A DNA stretch of 18,068 nt from Massilia sp. UBA2604 (lineage in GTDB: Bacteria; Pseudomonadota; Gammaproteobacteria; Burkholderiales; Burkholderiaceae_D): positions 1 to 18,068 of the forward strand of contig DDKG01000164.1 of the NCBI GenBank assembly GCA_002339265.1, in the 5' to 3' direction. Positions 8,073 through 14,766 of the stretch are shown in pieces. The notes under the pieces are model-generated. The model was not told where the DNA came from. It worked only from the letters and a program-made list of their open reading frames with translations, and did not search any database. Within the stretch, counting starts at the first letter, position 1. The number at the start of each line of letters is the position of its first letter. Both the position numbers and the translations under genes were made by a program.

Positions 8073-8447
8073 ATGTCGAAGTTTTCGTGGGAGCCGCTAG
8101 ACTTTCTTGAAGCGCTCGAGGTGCTACCTATCGAGGAAGAGCACGGCATTTCGTACAGATATCTTCTAACGAGAGCTCCTATTACCCTCGACTTGACGAT
8201 CTGGCCGCTGACTGGAGATGTAACGCTATTGCTGGCATGTGAGGGAGTCCAAGAGCCGTTAGTAAGCCTGGACCTGCTGGAAAGCCCAGGCGCACGCGTC
8301 GTGCGACGTGCACAAAGTACGTACATTGAATTCGCTGCAGCAACGCTGTTCGAGAGAAGATACGACTACAGGGACACGCCGCCTTATGGATTTCGGTTGC
8401 AGGTTCAGCCCTCTATCAAAGTGACACCCTTTTCGTATCCTCAATGA
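8073..8447 (+). CDS. Hypothetical protein, compositionally atypical
   Basis: A 124-residue cytoplasmic protein with no signal peptide or membrane segment, probably rich in beta strands (for example ITLDLTIWPLTGDVTLLLACEG). I do not recognise a family. Its base composition is clearly lower in GC than the neighbours, and it uses codons rare here (AGA, CTA, ATT, TCG-poor stretches), which suggests recent acquisition. A TGAGG ribosome site lies 4 nt before the ATG. It stands alone between RNase Z and the convergent beta-lactamase-like gene. Small lone proteins of this look are often orphan immunity proteins or cargo, but nothing in the sequence proves that. The antisense open frame over the same bases lacks any comparable ribosome site and is judged a shadow. 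Confidence 0.6.
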   Translation: MSKFSWEPLDFLEALEVLPIEEEHGISYRYLLTRAPITLDLTIWPLTGDVTLLLACEGVQEPLVSLDLLESPGARVVRRAQSTYIEFAAATLFERRYDYRDTPPYGFRLQVQPSIKVTPFSYPQ

Positions 8448-8449
8448 CG

Positions 8450-8466
8450 CTCTGGCCCAAGCAGAG
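8450..8466. terminator. Weak hairpin between convergent genes
   Basis: CTCTG and CAGAG form a 5-bp stem with a 7-nt loop, extended by one G-T pair, in the short gap between the hypothetical gene and the convergent hydrolase. No T-run follows, so it is at most a weak terminator. Confidence 0.2.
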
Positions 8467-8489
8467 TCGAAGGATTCTACGGGAGATGA

Positions 8490-10037
8490 TTACTGCTTTA
8501 CTGGCGTGAGCCCGATTTCCTGCACCTTGGGCTCTTGTTCAGGTGTGAGCGTGAACTTGACGTCCACCTTGCCGCGCTCGCCGATCAGCGCAAAGGAACC
8601 GCGCAGGCTGTTCTCAGCGCTGATGGGACCGACCGACGTGATCTTCCCGATCGGTTCCAGCTTTTCTCGCGCGTGCCTGATCCAGTCCTCTCGCGAGCGG
8701 TCCATGAAGAAATTTTCGGCGGTGATGGTGCTGCCAAGCTGTTCATCCCACGACTGCACCAGTTGCGCCACTTGCTGATAGCGCGTCGCCAGGATCGGCG
8801 ACACGTCGATCGGCCCCGGACCCAGGTCGGCGCCTTCGACCAGCATCGCCAGCGCCCTGCCCGTACGCCCGTACACCGGACCATAGCGCAGGTTGGTGAA
8901 GGCAAAGACCCCTACTCCATGGTGCGGCGAGAAATAATATTGACTGCCGAAGCCGGGCAGCCCGCCCCCGTGGCCGACCGTCACCACATCCTGGCTGTCG
9001 CGCAACACGATCAGGCCGTAGCTATAGAAACTCACACGCGGATTCGGTGTCTTGCCATCGGTCGTGGTGGCCTTGGCGCTCATCCCGGCAAACGCCTGCG
9101 GCAGGTGCATCTCGCGCACCGATGCACGGCGCAGCGGTCCGCGATCCGCATCGCTGCGGGCCGGCCAGGCATCCAGGTGGAAGGCGATGTAGCGTGCGAA
9201 GTCATCCGCAGTCGTGATCAGCCCGCCCATTGCGGCGCCGTCGCCATCCGGCAGGATCGGCTCCGCCTCCCAGTGGTCGCGGTCCCAGCGGTAACCGAGC
9301 GCGAGCTTGCCTGGCTTGGCCTGGGTATATTCCCAGCGCGTATTGTGCATGCCCAGCGGCTGCAGGATCTCGCGCGTGACGTAGTCCTGGAAGCGCATGC
9401 CAGAAGCCTTGCTGACGACCTTGCCCAGCAAGATGTATCCAAGGTTGCTGTATTCGAAGGTCTGTCCGGGAGCATTCGAGAACGACAGCCCTGCGCCGAC
9501 CAGTTGTTCGATTTGGGCATTGGAAATGGCCATCTGGCGATCGCCCCAGGGATTGTCCTCGGGAAGCCCGGCGGTCATCGTCATCAGGTGACGGATCGTC
9601 AACGCAGGCGAGTCGGTGGTCGGCAATTTGACGCCGCGTAGTTCGGGCAGATAGCCGGACACCGGATCGTCGAGGCGCAGCTTGCCATCGTCGCGCAACT
9701 TCAACGCCGCCATCGCCACGAAGCTCTTGCTCATCGATGCGATGCGGAATTCGGTCGAATTGGTCGCGGGGAGTTTGCGCTCGACATCGGCCAGGCCGAG
9801 CGCGCGACTATGCACCAGCTTGCCGTCCAACACCACGCCATACACCAGGCCCGGCAGATGTTCCTTGGCTGCGAGCTCGGTGTACATCTTGTCGATGTCG
9901 GGAAGCAGCTTGGCGACGCGTGCGGCGCGATCAGGCGCCGGTGCCTGCGCCGGCGTCTGCGCGTGACTATTCGCGGCGATGCCGGTGGCCAGCAAGAAGC
10001 CTAAGATCGACAACACACGGCAAAATTTGTGGTACAT
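8490..10037 (-). CDS. Exported serine hydrolase, beta-lactamase class C family
   Basis: A 515-residue periplasmic protein of the class C beta-lactamase/penicillin-binding-protein-like superfamily. A Sec signal peptide covers about residues 1-27 (hydrophobic core ILGFLLATGIA, cut near SHAQ). The catalytic tetrad region SMSK gives Ser101 and Lys104. The second motif is Tyr196-Ser-Asn198 (FEYSNLGY) and the third is HGG at 356-358 (VGHGGGLPGFGSQ, in place of KTG). About 130 residues follow the catalytic domain as a C-terminal extension with no motif I recognise. Such proteins include esterases, D-amino-acid peptidases and lactamase-like enzymes, and the substrate cannot be read from the sequence. 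A GGGAAAG ribosome site sits 6 nt before the ATG. Upstream on the same strand lies the stub of an RND efflux gene, so its original genomic context has probably been altered. Confidence 0.9.
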   Translation of the reverse strand: MYHKFCRVLSILGFLLATGIAANSHAQTPAQAPAPDRAARVAKLLPDIDKMYTELAAKEHLPGLVYGVVLDGKLVHSRALGLADVERKLPATNSTEFRIASMSKSFVAMAALKLRDDGKLRLDDPVSGYLPELRGVKLPTTDSPALTIRHLMTMTAGLPEDNPWGDRQMAISNAQIEQLVGAGLSFSNAPGQTFEYSNLGYILLGKVVSKASGMRFQDYVTREILQPLGMHNTRWEYTQAKPGKLALGYRWDRDHWEAEPILPDGDGAAMGGLITTADDFARYIAFHLDAWPARSDADRGPLRRASVREMHLPQAFAGMSAKATTTDGKTPNPRVSFYSYGLIVLRDSQDVVTVGHGGGLPGFGSQYYFSPHHGVGVFAFTNLRYGPVYGRTGRALAMLVEGADLGPGPIDVSPILATRYQQVAQLVQSWDEQLGSTITAENFFMDRSREDWIRHAREKLEPIGKITSVGPISAENSLRGSFALIGERGKVDVKFTLTPEQEPKVQEIGLTPVKQ

Positions 10038-10161
10038 GCTGGTCTTTCCCAGGTGAGCACGATGCTTGCGATGATCTCACCTTATTCAGCAAACCAAAGC
10101 CCATTCAGCGAAATTATCCCGAGTGCATGGACGCCTGCGGCGAATCGCGCTCGATCGTCGC

Positions 10162-10395
10162 TCACTTGCGCTTGCGCCAGCGCCCGATGCGCTCCTGCAG
10201 GCCGACCACGAACACGAAGAAGGCCGGCACGAACAGCACCGCCAGCACCGTGGCCGCCACCATGCCGCCGAACACGCCGGTGCCGATCGCGTGCTGGGTC
10301 TCGGCGCTGGCGCCCGAGGCGATCATCAGCGGCACCACGCCCAACGCGAAGGCGAGCGACGTCATGAGGATCGGCCGCAGGCGCAGGCAGCCGTC
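10162..10395 (-). pseudogene. 3' remnant of an RND efflux transporter
   Basis: About 75 codons encode the extreme C-terminus of an AcrB/MexB-type inner-membrane multidrug pump. The block [20 protein letters not shown] is followed by [19 protein letters not shown] and a final membrane helix ([14 protein letters not shown]), ending in a basic tail RWRKRK and a proper TGA. The rest of the gene, normally over 1,000 codons, is missing, as are any adaptor or outer-membrane partners. The fragment begins exactly where the tpsA remnant loses similarity to its own family, in a different reading frame, so it is not a functional gene. The ATG at 10419 lies in tpsA sequence and does not rescue it. Confidence 0.88.
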
Positions 10396-10399
10396 CGGC
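10382..10399. other. Junction between tpsA and RND efflux remnants
   Basis: On the minus strand the tpsA frame reads [11 protein letters not shown], and then the RND frame takes over as [11 protein letters not shown] within about 18 bp. The GC-rich bases around CGGCTGCCTGCGCCTGCGG contain short repeats of CTGC/CTGCG that could have served as microhomology. No insertion-sequence ends, att-like core or target duplication are visible, so a simple deletion or illegitimate recombination is favoured. Confidence 0.7.
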
Positions 10400-12843
10400 C
10401 TCGACGTCGAGGCTGCCATTGCCGCCGATCAGGCCATCGCTGGTGATGACCCCGGCCGCAATCCGGGCCGCGCCGTCACCGGCATTGACCAGCCGGCCAG
10501 AGGTATTGTCGATCGATCCCGCTTCAAGCACGAGCGTGGCGTGCGCGCCGAGCGTCTCGACGGTGCCCGCACGGTTCAGCAGGCGGCCGCCGGCCGCGAC
10601 CTCGAGCGCGCTGTCGGCCTGGATCAGGCCGCGCGTATTGTCGATCGCGCCATCGGCCCGCACCGCCGCCTGCGTCCCGGCCACGATGCGTCCGTCGCTG
10701 TTGTCGATCGACTTGCTGGCCAGCGTCAGCGCACCCTCGGCGCTGATGACGCCTTCGCTGGCGTCCAGGTCGCCGGTCGCGATGCGGGCGTCGCCGCCGA
10801 TGCGCCAGGCTCCCTGCGCCGCGCTGGCGGCGCCGCTGGCCAGGTCCAGATGGCCGGCGACGTTCAGCGTGCCGCGCGCGCCGCTGATGCTGCCGGCGCG
10901 CAGGTCCAGCGCCGACGCCGACTCGATCGCGCCGGCCTGCTGCTTCAGTTCGCCGTCGACCGCGATCGCGGCCGCTGCGGCGCCGAGGTGGCGCAGCGTG
11001 CCGCCGCCATTGTCCAGCGTGGCGGCATGTAGCGCGAGGTGGCCGGCCTGCAGCAGGCCGTCGACGTTGTCGAAGCCGCCGGTCACGACGTCGGCCGCGC
11101 CGCCCACCAGCAGGCTGCCCGTGCGGTTGCCGAAACTGCCGGTCTCGACCTGCAGCGCACCGCGTACCTGCAGGGCGCCCCCGGCGTTGTCGAAGCGTGG
11201 GCCGCGCACCTCCAGGCTCTCCAGGTGCGCTTCGCCGCCGAGGTTCAGGAATTGTCCGGTGCGTACGCCGACGCCGCCGCTGGCTTCGATCCGTCCGCCG
11301 TCGTTGTCGAGCAGGTCTGCCTTCAGCATGCCGTCCGCCACGACCGGCGCCGGCGCCGGCGTGGGCGCATCTGGCACGATTGGCGAGCTCCCGGCGTCGA
11401 CGCCCGGCGCGCTTTCCGGCGCAGCCGGTGGCGTTGCCGCGCCGGCATCCGCCTGCGTCTCCGCACCGGCCGGCGCTGCCGGCGCTGCGGTGGAAGGCGC
11501 GGCGGCGGCCTGGCCCAGGGTGCCGGCGCCGTTCGACACGGCCTGCGCATCCAGGCCCAGGGCCATGCCCCCGGTCTGGACGATGCTGCCGTCGCGGTTC
11601 GTCAGCGTCGTGGCGGCGATCTCGAAGCGCTCCGCCTCGATCGTGCCCATGCGGTTGTCGAGCGCCCCCTCGAGGATGATCCGGGCTTCGCCATGCGTGG
11701 CCAGCTCGCCCGCGTTGCGCAGCTCCTGCGCGGCCAGCGCCAGGCCGGCGCCGGCAAGCATGCCGCCGGCGTTCTCGATCGCCGCCGCGCGCGCTTCCAG
11801 TCTTCCGCTGGCCTCCAGCGTGCCACGGTTTTCCAGGCGGCCGCTGCTGGTGACGACCAGGTCGCCGGCGGCGGCGCCGATCTCGCCGGTATTGCGCACG
11901 CCGACCCCGGCCTCGGTGCCCACCAGCCAGATATGGTTGGCATACATGCCGCCCAGCCGCGCGACGTCGATCGCATAGGATGGCGCGTCGGCGCGGCCGG
12001 CGCCCGTGGGCGTCACGCCGGGAGCCGCCTGCGACGCGTCGTCCAGGCCCACCTGGTTGACGCCGGCGACGACGTCCAGGCGCTGCGCCCACAGGCCGGC
12101 GTTGAGCTGCACCGAACGCGCGATGAGCGCGGTGTAGTCGGTCTGGCTGGCGTTCAGGCCCCCCCTTCGATCGCGATCAGGCCGCGCTGCACGTCGAAGC
12201 CGGCGAGCCGGCCATCCACCATCTGCGGCGCGCCGGTGCTGAGGATGGCGCGGCTGACGTTGATGAAGCCGCCGCCATCGACCACGATGCCGGCCGGGTT
12301 GGCGATCACGGTTTCGGCGCGTGGCCCGGCCACTTCGACGAAGCCCTGCAGGCGGCTCGGATTGCTCGAATTGACCTCGTTCAGGATGACCCGCGCGCTG
12401 CCCTCCTTCATCCAGGGATTGGCCTGGACCCAGCCGCCGAGCTGGGTCTGGACGTCGGTGCGTGCGTTGTTCAGGATGGCGCCGCCCTGCGGCACGTCGA
12501 ACTGCGCATAGACGTTGCGCGACACCCCGGCCGCGCTCGGGGTCTGCACGTTCACCTGCAGCACGCCGTTGGCCGTGCGCAGGACGGTCGCCCGCTGCTG
12601 GCCCGGCGCATTCGGATCGGCCACGATCTGGGCCAGCGCCGCCCCGCACCACAAGGCGCCACCGAACGCCGTCCCCAGCAGCAAGGCAAGGCGCCGCAGC
12701 AGCGGCGCTCCGCGCATGGCGGGCAATCCCGCCGGCGCGCCGGTCTCGCCGGGACCCTTGCCCTGGCTGCGCGCGGTTTCCTGGACGGCCATCAGCATGC
12801 CGCGGGCCTGGTTGAAGACGAGACGGTAACGGAGCTTGTTCAT
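10390..12843 (-). pseudogene. FHA-type two-partner secretion exoprotein (tpsA), frameshifted and truncated
   Basis: Encodes the first 800 or so residues of a secreted haemagglutinin/adhesin. Residues 1-28 are an extended signal peptide region (MNKLRYRLVFNQARGMLM), followed by a hydrophobic core at about 49-71 ending ALA-Q. The TPS secretion domain follows, with NPSRL and NPAGIVVDGGGFINVSRA blocks and LNAGLWAQRLDVVAGVN. A long beta-helix made of degenerate repeats (such as LENRGTLEASGRLEARA) comes next, broken by a Pro/Ala-rich stretch near 11330-11520. The ATG is 5 bp after the tpsB stop. The frame breaks at a 7-C tract (12159-12165), leaving a 229-residue product that stops at 12154. The remaining repeats lie in the next frame up to the junction near 10390. 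No tpsA C-terminus exists here, so the gene is most likely dead. Confidence 0.87.
12159..12165 (-). other. Homopolymer frameshift site in tpsA
   Basis: Seven C on the plus strand (seven G in the mRNA) give GAA GGG GGG GCC TGA, so the product ends in EGGA. One more G would give GAA GGG GGG GGC CTG AAC and continue as EGGGLNASQTDYTALIARSV, which is what this family normally shows. The change is thus exactly one missing G in a mononucleotide tract. It may be decay, phase variation or a sequencing error. Confidence 0.8.
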
Positions 12844-12848
12844 GGGTG

Positions 12849-14529
12849 TCAGTAGTCGTAGTTCAGGTTGAAACCGGTGGTCACGCTGGCGCTGCGGAAG
12901 CCGTCCGGACGGTCGATCGGAGCGCCGCCGAACAGGTCGCCCTGCAGGCGGCCCCACGCAAAGCGCCAGCCGATGGCGGCGCCACTCAGGCGGGTGCCCA
13001 GCAGACGTTCGGCGCCGGGGCCGGAGACCTGGCCATGGTCGATCGCCGCGTACAGCTGCTGGCGGGTGCCGGGCAGCGTCCAGGCCAGGTCGTTGCGCAG
13101 CAGCCAGCCGCGCTCGGCCGACAGGCTGCTTTCGCCGTCGAAGCCGCGCACGGTATAGCGTCCGCCGATGGCGAAGCGGTCCTGCGGCACTAGCGGCGTG
13201 CGGTTCCACTGGCCGCGCCAGGAGGTCGACCAGGCGAGATCGCGTGTCAGCGGCAACTGCAGGGCGAGGTCGGCGGTCAGCAGGCGTGGGCGCGCCGTGC
13301 CTTCGCCATAGGGCTCTTCCGGCGCCGCCAAGGTCCCGAAGGCGCCGGTGCCGATCTTCCAGCCCAGCGCGGCGTCGAGCGTGGCGCGGCCGATGAATTC
13401 CTTGTGCGCGATGCCGAGCACGAAGCCGCCCATGCGGCGTCGCTGCACCTCGACTTCGGTGTCGTCGATGAAGTTGTGGCTGCGGCGCTGGTAGGCGCGC
13501 ACCGAGAGCGTGGTCTTGCGCACGGCGTCGCGATACACCAGGCGCGCCGCTTTCACCTCGGTGTTCAGGCTGCTGCCGCTGTAGACGTAGTCCTGGTTGG
13601 CGCCGGCCACGCTCTGGTGATAGCGATAGTCGTTGACCTGGGCCGTGAACAGCCAGTATCCCAGGGGCACCGAGTAGTGCGCCGCATAGCCCCGCGTGCC
13701 GTAGTCGCCGGACGGGCTGTCGCCGGGCAGGTTATGGTTCAGCGTGATATAACAGGTCCTGGAAACCGGTCGGATTGTCGACCGACAGCGTCACCCCGCC
13801 CTGGTAGGTGCCGGTGGCATGGCTGCCGCTGTCGTCGAGCGACAGGCCAAGACGGTAGGCGCGACCGCCCTGCCACTGCACCTGCAGGTCGCTGTCGCCC
13901 GGCAGCTCGGCCGGCACGATCTTGATATCGGCTTCGGCGCCCGGCACCCGCTTGAGGTTTTCCAGTCCCTGCTCGATTGCACGCAGGTTCAGCAGATCGC
14001 CGGCGCGCGCAGGCAGCGCGGCGCGCCAGTGGCCCGGCTCGTCCCCCGTGAAGCGGATCGCGCGGATCCGCCCCGGAACCAGGGAGAGCTGCAGCTCGCC
14101 ATCCTGCAGGTCTTGCGCCGCAGCGACCACCCGGGCGGTGACATGGCCGCGCGCGACCAGCGCATTCTGAACCTGGCCGAGCAGGACATTAATTCCCGCG
14201 CTACCCAGACAGCGTCCGCGCACGGGACGGACCGCGTCCAGCGCCCATTGGAAGTCGGTCGCGCGCTCACCCTCGAGCACGATGGAGTCGATCACGAAAC
14301 ATGGAGATTCGGTGGCGGGATAACCGGACGGCGGCGGCGCGGCGTCCTGCAGGCGCACATCCGGCTGGGCTTCATCGCGCCGGCGGCGTTCGTCCTCGCG
14401 CTGCTGCTGGCGTTGCAGCTGTTGCTCGGCCAGCCCGGAAAGGTCCTGGGCGCTGGACGGCGGCGGCAGACAGGCGCCAATCAGTGCGGCAATCAGGCTG
14501 AGCCGCAAGGCATGTGATGGGGCAGGCAT
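12849..14529 (-). pseudogene. TpsB/FhaC-type outer-membrane transporter, frameshifted
   Basis: The partner porin that would secrete the TpsA protein. The N-terminal part (stop at 13732) has a signal peptide (about 1-27), a Gln/Arg-rich linker, POTRA1 from Cys77 (CFVIDSIVLEGE), POTRA2 (RIRAIRFTGDEP) and the start of the beta-barrel (GLSLDDSGS ... NPTGFQDLLY). The barrel continues in another frame as YITLNHNLPGDSPSGDYGTRG (split at the break) to the stop at 12849. The loop-6 motif VRGF lies in YTVRGFDGESSLSAERGWLL. If repaired, the protein would be about 560 residues, normal for FhaC/ShlB. A GGAAATAA ribosome site precedes the ATG ending at 14529. The damage is a net shift at 13747-13752. The gene directly precedes tpsA in one operon. 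Confidence 0.88.
13747..13752 (-). other. TA-repeat frameshift site in tpsB
   Basis: The mRNA reads GAC CTG TTA TAT CAC GCT GAA CCA TAA. Adding one AT dinucleotide to the TATAT tract gives GAC CTG TTA TAT ATC ACG CTG AAC, which restores the barrel sequence D-L-L-Y-I-T-L-N-H-N-L that the downstream frame encodes. The defect is therefore best explained by loss of one dinucleotide unit in a short TA tract. An extra single T is an equivalent alternative. Confidence 0.75.
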
Positions 14530-14560
14530 TTATTTCCATGTAGCAACATATCTGAGCCGC

Positions 14561-14566
14561 AGTATA
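14561..14566 (-). promoter_or_regulatory. Possible -10 box of the tpsBA operon
   Basis: TATACT on the minus strand would give a transcript start near 14554 and a leader of about 25 nt before the ATG ending at 14529. It lies in the strongest AT-rich stretch of the window (about 14530-14640). The -35 region is weak (TTTCTT at 17-nt spacing). Confidence 0.4.
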
Positions 14567-14623
14567 AGCTCGATGTTGATACAAAGAAATACATCTAATT
14601 ACATTTACTAAACAACCCAGCGT

Positions 14624-14638
14624 GTTCAAAGAACTTTG
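14624..14638. repeat. Overlapping palindromes upstream of tpsB
   Basis: GTTC-AAA-GAAC (14624-14634) and CAAAG-AA-CTTTG (14627-14638) overlap in the gap between tpsB and the fusion kinase. They lie roughly 60 bp upstream of the tpsB -10 box and could be a regulator site or part of a weak 3' structure for the kinase gene. No consensus is recognised. Confidence 0.3.
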
Positions 14639-14766
14639 TGTCTTTCACGCCACGGGCTGGTGACATTTGGTGAGAGTGTTGGCGTGCTGCGTGCTCATGG
14701 CGAAGGGTGGCAGGCGAGCCGTATCCAGGCCTGACCGCCGCCGCTCGTGCTGTCTGCAGAACGCGG

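Noticed and set aside
10082..10390. The open frame continuing tpsA to 10082 as its true C-terminus
   Set aside because: These roughly 100 codons are the RND pump sequence read out of frame. The Arg-rich translation has no similarity to FHA repeats.
10400..12100. Repeated sequence in tpsA as a CRISPR array or DNA tandem repeat
   Set aside because: The repetition is at protein level (degenerate beta-helix units of about 20 residues). DNA copies are not identical and there are no regular spacers.
12154..12170. Programmed ribosomal frameshifting in tpsA
   Set aside because: The G-tract could slip, but no stimulatory structure or ribosome-site element is evident. The truncated 3' end and the second frameshift in tpsB fit decay better.
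10419..12511. Long plus-strand frames opposite tpsA
   Set aside because: They are shadows of the repeat-rich tpsA sequence. The opposite strand shows clear TPS-domain and haemagglutinin repeats.
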